Assembly (NCBI GenBank): GCA_905221605.1
Contig: CAJNDS010001635.1
Span: 310,001-374,000 of the forward strand
DNA from: Symbiodinium natans
Taxonomy: Eukaryota; Sar; Dinophyceae; Suessiales; Symbiodiniaceae
Length of the DNA: 64,000 nucleotides
Direction: 5' to 3'
Shown here: positions 30,647 to 41,622 of the stretch, in pieces
How positions within the stretch are numbered: the first letter of the stretch is position 1
How the letters are laid out: the number at the start of each line of letters is the position of its first letter
Notes under the pieces: generated by a model
Databases searched by the model: none
What the model was told of the DNA's origin: nothing
Seen by the model: the letters and a program-made list of their open reading frames with translations, nothing else
Made by a program: the position numbers and the translations under genes

Positions 30647-31132
30647 ATCATGACATGAAGCCACGGAGCGAGTTCGTTAGGTCAACATCTTGGCCTCCGC
30701 TTGCTGCCTGCAATTCGGATTCAGGGTTCAGGATTCAGCCCGAAGTCCCAAACCCTAAGCCCCAAAGAAATAGGTACATATATATATATATATGTATATA
30801 TATATACACATAGCGATCAGGGTTCAGGGTTCAGGGTTTAGCAGGAGTTGGGGGTCAAGTACCAAACGCTGGGCTTTTGAGCGGCACAGGTTGTTTTAAA
30901 TGCTGCAGAGGATTCCTTAGTTCTCCCACCCTCAGAGAATCGGGCAACAAGTCCTGGAGAGTACTCCTCCTTTTTGAATTTGGTGGGCAAGCACTGTGGC
31001 AAAACAAACGTACGGCTGAAAACGAGGCTTGCGCACTCATGCGGTGAACTTTGGGGTTGCAGCTTGTCCGCTCAGGTTTGTTACTGAAGCACGTGCCTGA
31101 GACGCGGTTCAGCATCCTTGCCGTCCCTACAC

Positions 31133-31237
31133 GTTGGGATGTTCCCCCTCAGTCCTTAAAAGGGATTAGAGTACCCCCCCCCCCCCATTATTACGATCCC
31201 TATTGAGGACTGTTAGTATAAGGGGGAACATCCCAAC
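31133..31237. mobile_element. MITE family 1, copy 5 (best preserved ends)
   Basis: Left end GTTGGGATGTTCCCCCT; right end AGGGGGAACATCCCAAC, exact inverted complements. Perfect 6-base target duplication CTACAC at 31127-31132 and 31238-31243. The interior holds a C run and AGTCCTTAAAAGGG. Confidence 0.95.
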
Positions 31238-32468
31238 CTACACAGGATGCCCAAGACATACGCTTGACCCAGAACCTATCGAGACAGTGCCACTGTCAAA
31301 CTCTCCGGAACCTAAACCCTAAACAGGAGATTGTCGATTGACGTCTGGGCTCAGGGTAGGTATGGTGATACTTTGATAGTTTTGCTTGGGGGTCAATTCC
31401 TGGATTCAAGCACCACATGGAAGGATCAAAGCCCACCCACTCATACATGCCACAAAGTATAGAGATTGCGTAGGTGTCTTCATTGATTGTCGAATTTTCT
31501 CAGGGATGAGGTAAACACAAGACCCTGAAGCAGTCGATACCCCAGACGGCCAGGCCCCAATACCAGCCTCGGCGCAGATGCTGTTTTTCGGAATGCCCGA
31601 CGTGCACCTGATAGGCCGCAGGCCCTTCGGAGGGTGTGGGCTGGCGCTTTTGGTTGTAGGTGGGCTAGTCGCTCGTTAAATTCACGGTTGTTGGGTTTGG
31701 AGGTCTCAGGGAGGCTCGAAGAAGGTGAACTGTTGTTGGGACTCCTCTGCCGTTGCCTCTTGTCTTGACCCCCCATTCTGTTTCTGACCCTCATTGCCCG
31801 CCACCACCAGATTAAGCACGACAACCTCAAAGAAGATCGCATAGCTTGCCATGCAGGTCCTTAGTAGGACATGAGGCATATTTGAGCTGACTTTGGGGCA
31901 TTCATTAAACAGGCCGTCGTTTTGATAGCAGCTCAGCCTAAATCCCCAGACTTCAGGGTTTAACCGAAGCCAGCATCTGTTTGCACGCCGAGGGGCGCTG
32001 CTCCTGGGAGTGCTTGCCCCTGTGGATGCGCTGGAAGCGGTTTTGGGTCATAGCCGCAGCCTCACACGCTGCATGCCGGTTCAGGTAAAAACAGGGGTCA
32101 GTCCTTATCATGCCGATTATTTTTTTCCGGGAGGCTGTGGCCAAAAACAGGGATGAGAGTGCTTGCCCAGCTTGTATTGGCTTCCCGGCCAATGACCCCA
32201 CATGATTGTATTCAGCTCGCGGACATTCCTGTTGCACAGCACGAGAGAAAACTCCTAAGCTGTTGTCCTGTATACACACTTTGTTCTTGCCCACGGAAAA
32301 ATCCACATCCTGAATCTAGTTGCAACATGTTGCAGCTTGGATGCTTTCCAGCTGCAAGGCCATATAAACCCATATAGTCAACCCTATCAAGGGCCTTTTA
32401 GGGCAATGGTACTGAGTCCTCCACAGCGTTCTTGGGCTCAGAGTGTTTTTTCCGGCCCTGTCAAGGAA
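31238..32468. other. No recognisable gene
   Basis: Minus-strand frames at 31480-31842 and 31953-32306 have no motif and no clear splice context. Confidence 0.3.
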
Positions 32469-32583
32469 ATAGAGGGGTCGGAATAATTATACTAAGAGTT
32501 TTCCCTTATGGTCCCTTGATACGTTTGCTAGAATAACTCCGAAAACCCTGTTCTAATTCTTAAGGCCCCACTATTCGACCTGC
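32469..32583. mobile_element. MITE family 3, copy 2
   Basis: Starts ATAGAGGGGTCGGAATAATT; core TTTTCCCTTATGGTCCC; end CTGTTCTAATTCTTAAGGCC then CC. Confidence 0.6.
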
Positions 32584-32639
32584 GGTGCATATCGTAAGAG
32601 GGGGCGTGCTTCCTTCCACGACTGGGGGCTCTCTGACAT

Positions 32640-32745
32640 GAGGGTTTCCGACGACCCTTTTCAGGGGGTCCCTTTAAGGGGATTCTCTTCGCTTGGGGGT
32701 ATACAAGGGGTACCCCCTTTTCGGGAAAAGCCCATATGGTGTCTA
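32640..32745. mobile_element. MITE family 2, degenerate copy
   Basis: Core CAGGGGGTCCCTTTAAGGGG and end GGGTACCCCCTTTTCGGGAA. It overlaps the end of a minus-strand open frame (32528-33115), which argues against that frame being a gene. Confidence 0.5.
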
Positions 32746-33275
32746 AGCCTAGGCCAGCTAAGTCTCTGAGGTCATCGTTATGCTGGCAAGCGCTGCGGAA
32801 AGCTTCCACAACTTCTTCATGTCCTTGGATGCTGCGAGACATGTCTTCTTCCGAACAACTAGCTTGGTGATTTGTTAAGCTACTCAGTTGGCTGGTCTGC
32901 ACAGGGTATATCAGAGGCTTTGGGGTTGTTGACAGACAAGACGGGTGTCGAGGAGAAGGCAACCTGCATGGCATAATCGAGGATGCCGAAGCGTGCAACA
33001 AGCTAACATCGCACCCAGCGTCGGCACCAAACCAACAAGCGTGTTCACTTGTTGCGGCTGATTGTTTGGGCTTCTTGACAGCGTGGGCCGAGCAGGCCAG
33101 TAGATGATGCAGCAATCAGCTTCATGCTGAAGCGCCCAAGTGAAGCACAACTGCCTCGAGTACCGTAAGGTTGGTTGTCTAAGACAGTTTTTTGTCTTGG
33201 CAGCCCGTAAGCCCAAAACCGATGAGCCCAAAAACAACGAAGCAACAAGAATTAGGCGAAGCCCACACCCTGCCA

Positions 33276-33395
33276 ATATAGGGGTCGGACATAAATTACT
33301 AATAGTATACCCTTATAATATGGCCCCTCTATAGATATACTATAATCACACCCTCAAAACACTATTCTAATTATTGCGTCCCTATATACTAGACT
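33276..33395. mobile_element. MITE family 3, copy 3
   Basis: Starts ATATAGGGGTCGGACATAAA; ends CTATTCTAATTATTGCGTCC then CTATATA. A partial copy of the right end recurs at 33478-33515. Confidence 0.6.
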
Positions 33396-33616
33396 TAGAA
33401 TAGCCCTCCCCCCCAAAAAAAAATACTCTGATGTTTAGGCCCCTATATGACCCTCGCAACCTCAAAAGCAAACCCTCAACCCTATTCTAATTCTTGTGTC
33501 CCCTATATTTACCTCGCAACCTTAAAAGCAAACCGCAAATCACAGCCCGTGCCAAGGAGGGAGGAGCTGAAGGGGCAGCTGGCGAGTCTGGGAAGCTTGC
33601 CCCCCTCTCCGCAGCC

Positions 33617-33676
33617 AATGGGGTTTAGGGTTTAGGGTTTAGGGTTTAGCGATGTTTAGCGTTTAGGGTTTAGGGT
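33617..33676 (+). repeat. TTTAGGG array
   Basis: Regular units with one TTTAGCG variant. Upstream GC-rich text (VPRREELKGQLASLGS in one frame, 33548-33610) could be an exon; not certain. Confidence 0.85.
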
Positions 33677-34221
33677 GTACTGTGTTTTGGTGCCGAAGCA
33701 GGCGCGAACGTGTAAATGCCTGGTTTCCGGTGATTGACATGCCCTGGCCGTTTTGCTACATGACTTGCCTCAACTTATGGACGTTTGTCTTCATGGCCTT
33801 GGATGGCTGGGTTCAGGGCTTCACTTCAAACCGCCTAAACTTTGAGGTTTACGTTCTAAATAGGGGATTCGGGGCTCAGGCATCGGGAGCATAGGGTGTA
33901 GCACTTTCAGACGATTGGGACTTGACGCTTTGGTGTTTTCGCAGATCATCGGCACATCTCGTCAGGGTTCGCAGTGCGTGCTTAAGGTGTTTTCATCGGG
34001 CTGTTTAGGGCTTACTCGTCTAAGCTTCCTTGCATGTGTAACATGTGCAGACTCCTTCCCGCCTCCCGCAACAGTGCAAAAATCTTCCAAAAGCGAAAGC
34101 GGGAGAAAATTCGACGGCCTAAGACTCTACAGACAGCTAGTCGCCTGCATCTGGAAACCAGTCAAGAAACCCAACACAGTTGCACGTTGCTCGAAAATCA
34201 GGGACCCCTGGAATAGCCATC

Positions 34222-34289
34222 AAGAAATAGTAGGATTCCCTTAGAGCAAGGACCCCAACAAGGTGCCCCTAATTTCGGAAATCCCCCAA
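34222..34289. mobile_element. MITE family 2, one-sided copy
   Basis: AGTAGGATTCCCTTAGAGCA at one side and CCCCTAATTTCGGAAATCCC then CCA at the other. Only one terminal arm is preserved. Confidence 0.6.
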
Positions 34290-34613
34290 CTCAACCTGAG
34301 CCTTGAAGGATGCACCCGAGCCCTGGGTTCGAAGGTACGCCCATGAGATCACGAAGCAGCTCAGGGTTAGCATCTCCTCCCTCCAAGCGCTGGAGGCTTG
34401 TGTAGTACTTGCCGGGTATGTAACCTTTCGCGAACCCTTGTGGGTATGCTCATATCAACCTAAGGTTTGACGCCTTCTCTTCCACTGGCGAAATTCAAGT
34501 TGAAGCCATTGCAGTTCGCTGTGGTATGGGGTGCTTCTGAAGGTACCCTTGGATCTTAAGGTTTCTGAGGGTTTTACGGCCCTTTTCCCGAAATAGCAGC
34601 ATGGTCTCCGGCA

Positions 34614-34690
34614 GGTTTAGGGTTGAGGGTTTAGGGTTCAGGGTTAGGGTTTAGGGTTAAGGGTTAGGGTTTGGGGTTTAGGGTTTAGCA
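34614..34690 (+). repeat. TTTAGGG array with GTTAGGG and TTGAGGG variants
   Basis: Degenerate telomere-type units; no gene between 33677 and 34810 was recognised. Confidence 0.8.
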
Positions 34691-34810
34691 TTTAGAGTTC
34701 GGATGTACGCCCCGAAGTCGGGCAAAATGCACCGGAAGCCCTAGCAATTACCAATATGGCTCCCCTCTTGTCATTCCAAATTTCCCACGCCACTTCGACT
34801 CCATGTATGG

Positions 34811-34913
34811 CTTAGTAGCTGAGTGAGTACACTTGACACTTTTGGGGATACTATAATCCCCTACAGAACTGAAAGTGTACACTTTTTGGGGGCTTATGAA
34901 CTCAGCAACTGAG
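34811..34913. mobile_element. Short inverted-repeat element, single copy here
   Basis: CTTAGTAGCTGAGT (34811-34824) and ACTCAGCAACTGAG (34900-34913) are inverted complements at 12 of 14. Internal AGTACACTTGACACTTTTGG also pairs partly with AAAGTGTACAC. Confidence 0.55.
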
Positions 34914-35113
34914 TTGGGGAGGCGTATTGCAATCCGTCAGCTTGGCTTTTCGTAAGCTCCAGATGGCGAATCCAACTAAGACGCGCGCTGGGAAATGAGC
35001 AGCTTCTGCTGCTCGAAACCCTCTGAATCCTGTGAACCCTATTAAACCCCATGAACCCTGCAAACCCCACAAACCCCATACACCCCATCAACCCAAACCC
35101 CTATACTTTATCA

Positions 35114-35165
35114 CCCTAAACCCTAAACCCTAAACCCCAAACCCCAAACCCTAAACCCTAAGCCC
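35114..35165. repeat. CCCTAAA array
   Basis: About 7 units with CCCCAAA variants. CCCTATAC occurs on both sides, a possible short flanking duplication. Confidence 0.85.
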
Positions 35166-35195
35166 TATACCTCTACTTTACAAGCCCTTAAACAG

Positions 35196-35305
35196 CGAGG
35201 CCTTGGTCAACATAGATGAGCAGGGCTCCATGACTGAGCACTTCGACAATGTGTCGACGGCCCTGCGGGAAACCTACCAAGGCATCACTACGCTAATGCC
35301 CCTTG
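35196..35305 (+). CDS. Exon-like island, family not recognised
   Basis: After CCCTTAAACAG the frame reads EALVNIDEQGSMTEHFDNVS then TALRETYQGITTLMPLG, with a possible GT donor at 35306. It looks genuinely coding (mixed charged and hydrophobic, no repeats). The end of this island is what is duplicated around the telomere-type array 35317-35376. The function is unknown. Confidence 0.5.
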
Positions 35306-35316
35306 GTTGCATAGCT

Positions 35317-35376
35317 TAGGGTTTAGGGTTTAGGGTTTAGGGTTTAAGGTTTAGGTTTAGGGTATAGGGTTTAGGG
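35317..35376 (+). repeat. TTTAGGG array flanked by a 28-base direct repeat
   Basis: About 60 bases of TTTAGGG with variants. The sequence TAATGCCCCTTG with flanks occurs at 35289-35316 and again at 35377-35404, 25 of 28 identical. This looks like an insertion with target duplication, or a repaired staggered break. Confidence 0.85.
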
Positions 35377-35404
35377 TACTCTAATGCCCCTTGTTTGCAT
35401 TGCT

Positions 35405-36477
35405 CTGGCGCGGATTTTGACAGCAGAAGGGGACGAAGATGCATGCCGATTGCGTCGCCTCTCAGCCCTGGTTCGGCATGTTAGCCTCGTGTGACTGCAC
35501 AGTCTTGTGAACCTCCTAAGGTTGGCGCCTCAAGGCGTCATCCAGCAAGTCGCTTGGCGGCGGGCAATGTCGTTTTCTGCGAAGGGAGCAGAGCAAGTGG
35601 GGCAAACGGGGCAAATGGCAGAAACAGTTGGCGGTGAAGCACGCCCACTGTAACATTGCTTTTCCGCTATGGGTGGGTGCGGCCCCACATGGTTGGGGTG
35701 GTCGCCGCTGGCTTGTGCACAGCGGGTGAGTGATAGCTAGTCAGCTTCGGCGGGGGCTGCCCTTGTCAGGATTTAAAGCACCCACATGCGCCTAGAAGTC
35801 AGTTGCCGCCATCTCGCACGAACTTTCAGCCGCTGCACACATCCTAAAACATTCCTACAACCCTAAAAGCCCGAAAAACCTAAATGCCCCAAAAACCCTA
35901 CAACCCAATCAATCCCACAGTCCCATGGAGTGGGCTAAGCGAATGAAGGAGGTTCTGCGGTCACACTGCGCCTCCTGAGATCCTAGCCTACTCTTCGTGC
36001 CCTTGCGTAGCAAGACCCTAGGGGATGGCGCGGCAGAGAGAGAGAGAGAATCAACCCTAGAACCCTGTGAACCCTAGAACTCTAGAACCCACCCCTAAAA
36101 CCCCAAATCAAATAAATCTTTAAGCCCGAAACCCCTCAAAACTTAACACCCTATAAGCCCCTAAACAAAACCCTATAAACCCCAAACCCTAAACCCCACT
36201 AAATCCTAGAAACCCTATAAGCCCTGGAAGCCTCAAAATCCTTAAACTTCCTAATTAAAACCCCCCTAAGCCCTAGAAGCCTCAAAATCCCCAAAGCGCC
36301 TAAACCCTAAACCCTAAATCCTAAACCCTGAACCCTGAACCCTGAACCCTAAACTCTAAACCCTAACCGCGGCATCAAAAGTCCTCCAAGCGCTGTGCTG
36401 AGATCAGCCCGCTCCGGGATCGGGGCCAAGCTTTGGGACAAAAGCCTCTCGGCTCAGCTTGGCAGATGGCTTGTAGC
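35405..36477. other. No recognisable gene
   Basis: Mostly degenerate CCCTAAA, CCCTATAA and CCCTAGAA text (35840-36366). A short GAGA tract lies near 36035. Confidence 0.4.
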
Positions 36478-36567
36478 TATATCCCCTGGGAATTATTGTT
36501 TTTTTTAATGTAGAACCCAAGAGGATATTTCAAAGAATATTTTTATCAAGGTTCTAAGGGGAGTATA
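36478..36567. mobile_element. MITE family 4, copy 1
   Basis: Starts TATATCCCCTGGGAATTATT; ends AAGGTTCTAAGGGGAGTATA. Shared interior ACCCAAGAGGATATT with 38576-38658. Confidence 0.7.
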
Positions 36568-36595
36568 GGAGTAGGTTTAGGGAATCGGGTTTAGG

Positions 36596-36674
36596 GTTGG
36601 GATGTTAGGGAGTATAGTCGAGGGTACGATAATCCCTATTAAGGACTGTTAGCGTAAGGGGGAACCATCCCAAG
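36596..36674. mobile_element. MITE family 1, copy 6 (left arm with internal deletion)
   Basis: Left GTTGGGATGTTAGGGAGTAT; right AATCCCTATTAAGGACTGTT then AGCGTAAGGGGGAACCATCC. Target duplication TTTAGG at 36590-36595 and 36675-36680, so it inserted into a telomere-type unit. Confidence 0.8.
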
Positions 36675-37792
36675 TTTAGGGTCTAGTGTTTAGGGCTTTG
36701 ATGTTCTGTTTGTTCCAAGGCTTGCCCAAGCTGGTGCAATTAGTTAGGGCGTCTTTCCCGGCCGACGAACCAAACCCTAAACCCTAAACCCTAAACCCTA
36801 AACCCTAAAAGGTTTTCGGGCCAAGAAGGCAGGTGGGGTATCTGGCAGTCAGCAAGTCCAACTTCGAAAAGGGCTCACAAGGGATACCTGGAGTTACATG
36901 GCTTTGCGCTCAGGCGGCTCAACCGTGGGCACTGGGGCCCAGTGTCTTCGGGCATCAGGTACTCGGGGTTGACACTCAGGGTGTAGAAGGCTATTTGTGA
37001 GGCACAGTACCTGAAGTCGGGAATGGCAACACCCCGCTATCAAATGGAAAGGAACACACCGGTGTCCTCTGGTGCAGACGAGGTTGCTCTTACATCCTCA
37101 ACGTGGGCCGGAGGCTCTCGAGGGCATCAGGCAGAGGATGACGCAGGCCTTCGAAGGGTTTGGCTGCATTAATCGTTTTAGAGTTCTTCTTGTGGATGGG
37201 TCCAGGCTGCTGAGCTGTTGGGTTACAGGAAAGTTGGCGTTGAAACTCTTGTTGGCGCATGCCCTTGTAGAATCTAGCTTGACCTGTGGCACTTTGCGTC
37301 AAGGCTACAGTATACCTGCCTAACAGTTAACTCTAAGCAGATGCTCGCAAACCCTTTCGCAGGTCTGTAGGGTTTAAGTGCTTCAGAGCCTGATGAATCT
37401 CAGAAGCGAAGGTTTCCAAATCCTCTCGCAATGTGAATGGTGCTGCGGCCATTGCCCGGCGTCCTATCTTCACAAGCTACGCGCAGGTCACTTGCAGAAA
37501 AGTACAGTGTGCACCGGTACTGCCGAACACAAGAATCTCCAACAGAAGCAGATCTTCCCAAGGCACATCCTGCCTGCACACAGGGTACGTGCGGAGTATG
37601 GGACATAGATCGCCACCTCCGAATGCGGCACCATCAACCCAATAACCGATCAAGCCCACTAAGCTCGCACAGGGCCTCTCAGGGGGTGGCTAGGGTTTAG
37701 GGCGTGTAGGGCTTGGGGGTTTAGGGTGTTGAGGGCTTGAAGCTTTGGCATTTCCTCCTGAAAATAAAGCGGTTTGCTGTAGTAGGTCCTGA
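36675..37792. other. No confident gene
   Basis: CCCTAAA array at 36773-36810. A + frame at 37072-37323 (RGPEALEGIRQRMTQAFEGF) may include an exon but no motif is recognised. Several overlapping frames at 37378-37700 look like shadows. Confidence 0.3.
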
Positions 37793-38104
37793 ATGGTCTT
37801 GGCAAGGCTGCCATCCATGTGGTGGCACCGACCTTTGGAATTGCTGCATGAAAGACTCCTTGTTTCCGAGGAGTCATTGCCAGAAGACTGGTGGATGATC
37901 GAAGGTGTGAACTACACGCGCGCCTGGGCCCAGCTTTCGTCAGTGGATGCGAGCACACGGTTCCAATTCAAAGTCTCTCTTGTCGAGCGCTATACTACAG
38001 ATCGCGTAACGAGCTTTTGCCTGGTGGCCTGTGCATACTTCAAGACCTTTAGTCGTGAATTTTCATGTGCCCTTGAGGGGCTAGGTGGCGTCCCAGATTC
38101 TTAG
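37793..38104 (+). CDS. Uncertain coding stretch (opposing frames compete)
   Basis: The + frame reads WWHRPLELLHERLLVSEESL and later DRVTSFCLVACAYFKTF, faintly PPR-like (W-x-x-P-L-E-L-L; V-T-S-F-x-L-V-A-C). The minus strand over 37815-37856 reads VFHAAIPKVGATTW, which resembles the nucleotide-binding PKVG/S-T motif of family 2 sulfotransferases. Only one can be right and neither is secure. Confidence 0.3.
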   Translation: MVLARLPSMWWHRPLELLHERLLVSEESLPEDWWMIEGVNYTRAWAQLSSVDASTRFQFKVSLVERYTTDRVTSFCLVACAYFKTFSREFSCALEGLGGVPDS

Positions 38105-38245
38105 CACCCAGGAAATTGCTCGACACCCGAGCTGCGAAAAGAGTTCTGCTCATTTCCGGGACCTCCAGACAAGATCGGCCGACAGCCGCCCGAGCAGCAC
38201 AGAAGCGTTCTGCATGGTAGCCCGTGGAGCAGAGAGTAGCTCACC

Positions 38246-38363
38246 TAATATAGGGCTCGGAAGAATTACGAGTACTATTCCCTTCCATGGTCCCTTTATG
38301 CATATACTGTACTAGCCCCCTAAAAAACCCTATTCTAATTTCTTAAGGCCCCTATACTGCCTA
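38246..38363. mobile_element. MITE family 3, copy 4
   Basis: Starts ATATAGGGCTCGGAAGAATT; core TATTCCCTTCCATGGTCCCT; end CTATTCTAATTTCTTAAGGC then CCCTATA. Confidence 0.65.
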
Positions 38364-38575
38364 TACTACCCAGCTTACAGGGTCTCAGACCCCCAGCAGT
38401 GCCGGGCTGCGTTCCCTTAATCGACACCAATCGGCAAGAGTGCACAGCGCCTCGTTTTTTTTCCGTATTTCTTTGGGGAGCTTAGCAACCCGAGCCCGTG
38501 CCATCCAGGACATACTTCTGGGGCTTCGTGATCATGATCTCAGATTTCAAGGACCGACATGGATCTATATTCCCC

Positions 38576-38658
38576 TTGGGAATTATTTCTATTTTTGTGT
38601 ATATAAAACCCAAGAGGATATTAGGAAAATTTGTTTTAAAGGTTCTAAGGGGAGTATA
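38576..38658. mobile_element. MITE family 4, copy 2
   Basis: Starts TATATTCCCCTTGGGAATTA; ends AAGGTTCTAAGGGGAGTATA. Terminal TA on both sides fits a TA target site, resembling Stowaway-type elements; that assignment is inference. Confidence 0.7.
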
Positions 38659-39177
38659 GGGATGTAGGGTGTGTTTGCGTGGCTCTGATACCTCTGTACG
38701 TTCAGGGTGACGAAAGGCGTGAGTTGAGAACGAGCCTATGTGCATCCAGAGACGTGAGCGCAGGCTTGAAATGCTTCAACTATCTGCAACCTGCCGCCAC
38801 CCGTTGAGTTGAGACGAGTGCTTGTTGAGGGCGTGTGGGGCGCAAGCAAACCTTTCCATGCAGCCCAACATGATCTGGCCGCAGACATCTACCTGAAGAG
38901 GTGGTCGTTTTTTTGGGGGGACTAAGTCTCATTGAGCTCCCGCCTTTCAGGAAAGGGACAAGATGCAAGCAGCTTCTTGCTGATTGAAACGTTTTAGGGT
39001 TTGCATGAACCTGAGCCTAAGGCGTCAGCTCGAAAGCAGCCCCTGGGGCAACCAGCCACCGCAAGCAAGGGCATCGCAATGTCCCAAAGCAGCCTCTCAT
39101 GGCCCCCTGAGAAACTGAACAAACAGCCGCAAGACACACAAAGCGGAATCCAAACAACCTAAACCCCAACCCTAAAG
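38659..39177. other. No recognisable gene
   Basis: A short minus-strand frame at 38780-38968 has no motif. Confidence 0.3.
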
Positions 39178-39270
39178 GACCTCCTGGCGAACATCGACCT
39201 TCCAGCCTTGGAGTTCGGCGGCCATGTCATCGATGGTCGGCTCTTCAGAACGTTTCTGGGGGGATGCGGG
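39178..39270 (+). CDS. Exon-like island, 31 codons, telomere-type repeats at both edges
   Basis: The frame reads DLLANIDLPALEFGGHVIDG then RLFRTFLGGCG, phase 0 at both ends. The 5' edge is CCCTAAAG and the 3' edge is GTTTAGGG, so the repeat itself supplies AG and GT. Composition looks coding; no family recognised. Confidence 0.5.
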
Positions 39271-40865
39271 GTTTAGGGTTTAGGGATTAGGGTTGGTATC
39301 GAAACCTTGTATCGGCAACACAGTTTTATGTGGTTGAGGGCTGCGTTGCCGGAAGGTAGTGGGCGGGGAGGGTCTGGGGCTTGCTCGTCATACCCCCCAC
39401 ACCCCTAAAAACTCCAGCACAGGTTGCCCTCACGGCGCGCAGAGGCATCCTAAACTGAAGTTAGCCCCAAACCCTCTTAATTATAAACCCTAAGCCCCCC
39501 AAGTGTCTCTGGGAGTTTATGTGCCTCCGGGCTTCAAAGCCTGGCCTCCGTAAGCCTGACAGCTTAGGGCTACAGGCCTCGACATAGGAAACCACTGAAG
39601 ACCCCCAGGTCCGCCCAAAAAACCGGAAAACCTTGAACCCTATTAAACCCTATAAACCCTGAAACTCCTAAACCCTGAAACCCTAAGAACCCCCCCCCCC
39701 CCCGCCCCTTAAGCCCAAAAATCCCAAAACCTTCTAAACCCTAAAAACCCTGGAGCCCCCGCCATATGCCCTAAAAAACTCTAAACCTTCAGCCCTAAAC
39801 CCAATCGGACTTGTCTTGGGGATCGAACAGTTGTGGGTCAATGTGTCCTTTCGGAGTGGAACCTACCGGAGTCTTGCCTGCCGCAGCGTGAGAGTCGAAA
39901 CCCAATCGGAGACAGCCGGGCTTCTATTCAGGCTTTTTTGGGTGAAGAGAGGTTTAGGGTTTAGGGTTCCAGCTTCAAAAAAGGGTTTAGGGTCTAGGGT
40001 TAGGGTTAGCGTTGTAAGGGGTTGTAAGGAGGCTATCTTCTAAGCCCTACACCCTGAACCCGGTTGCTGGGCTGGTTGCACAAAAGTGGAGCCTGCCGTA
40101 TCAGAGAGTGCTTGCTGAACTCTATCGAGTTTAGGTTTTAGCGTTTTGGGTTTTGGGAACTGGGCGTCGACCTCAGTCCGAGCTTCAAAACATCAGCCCA
40201 GAAGCCCATGAGCAAGACAGAAGCACCCTGCCAACATTCGCAAGGCTCTCTTGGCACGTGTAAGGAGCAGGCAGGGTTCAAAGTTCAGAAATGAGTTGCT
40301 TCGATTTAGAGAGTCTTGAGTGTCAGATGTGCACTCTAACGGCTAGTCGGCTTCCTGGTGTTAAAAATTAACTTTACACATCGTGTATATACATATATGT
40401 ATATATGTGCACGTATTGAGCAAGGTGAAAGGCACTTTGCGTACCAGCTGCATCTTGTCTGACAATTGGTCTGGTTGAAGATGTGAAAAGGTTGGACTGA
40501 CTGAATGGGGACTCAGGGCTCTTTAGCTTAATTCACCAGGCTTAGACCAGAGAGCACGGATTCTTTGGGCGGTCGGACCCAAGTAGACAAGTTAATATTC
40601 GTCGTTGGCGATTTGCGTGGTCAAGTCAGAAGGGCTTAACCTGTGCTGGCTTGGGTCTGGAGGTTATAGCAAAGGCGATTCGGCGCCGCACAATATCGCC
40701 TCGTCTGCAAAATGTCGTGTCAGCCTTCCGCTTCCACACAAGAATCTATACACGCCAAGCCCGCCTAAACCGTACACCCTTATAATCGTGACCCCAGTAC
40801 CCGTGCAAATGCGGCGACGATCTGGCAGAGCTGCTCAAACCTCCAGTCGCTTAAACCAGACACAC
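39271..40865. other. No recognisable gene
   Basis: Degenerate CCCTAAA and CCCTATAA text at 39590-39800, a C run at about 39690-39704, TTTAGGG units near 39950-40010. Frames at 39816-40043 and 40605-40970 lack motifs. Confidence 0.35.
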
Positions 40866-41055
40866 ATATTACATATACATATATATCTATACGCGCATAC
40901 AAATGTGTATGTAATTATACACATATTTTTATGTATTCACACATGTTCGCGTATACGAAAAAATAGGTAATGAATATACATATATATATATACATAGTTG
41001 ATATACTTTCATGTTTATGTATAATTTGTTTTTTGAAATATATATATATATATGT
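40866..41055. repeat. TA / CATA microsatellite
   Basis: ACATATACATATATAT-type tracts with unique interruptions. Confidence 0.85.
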
Positions 41056-41139
41056 TCCTATTCATTTTCGTGCACGCTGAACCATCAGAACGAGCTGCAG
41101 AATGCTCGGGAATTTCTGCTTCGTGGATAACATTTCAAC

Positions 41140-41241
41140 CTTCGGATGTTCCCACTTATACTTACAGTCCTTAGTGGGGACTATAGTAGGGGTACTATAA
41201 TCCCTTTTAAGAACTGTCAGTATAAGGGTGAACATCCCAAC
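41140..41241. mobile_element. MITE family 1, copy 7
   Basis: Left CTTCGGATGTTCCCACTTAT then ACTTACAGTCCTTAG; right AAGAACTGTCAGTATAAGGG then TGAACATCCCAAC. Perfect target duplication TTCAAC at 41134-41139 and 41242-41247. Confidence 0.9.
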
Positions 41242-41622
41242 TTCAACCGCGTAGAGCGTTCAGGCCGGGCTCCAAATCGGCCAAGGTTCAGTGCCGAACT
41301 AACGCGGAGTACGCAAGAAATGCTTCTCTGGCCGCACTCGTCGCCCCTTGTCTGATACAGCATCCGGTACGTCCTCTGTGACGAAAGGTAGTTTTGCTCC
41401 TGCTTCCCTAAACCCTAAAGCTACATGGGCGCAAAGCAAGACACACTGTACCTCGCCTGGCCTGTCCGAGTGTGAGCGATGAAACCCGAAACCCCCGTCA
41501 ATTGCCGCCCTGTGCCTCCTTCCCTTGCCAGCCTTCAACGCTAAACCCTTAGGTTAGTGCCTGAGGGGAGGGGGAAACTGGAACAAAAGCAGACAGTGTC
41601 AGGAAGGAGCAGTAACGAGTAT

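Noticed and set aside
32528-33115. 195-codon minus-strand frame, partly charged and plausible (SCSEEDMSRSIQGHEEVVEA)
   Set aside because: Its last third runs through a degenerate MITE, and no splice sites or family were recognised. A short real exon inside cannot be excluded.
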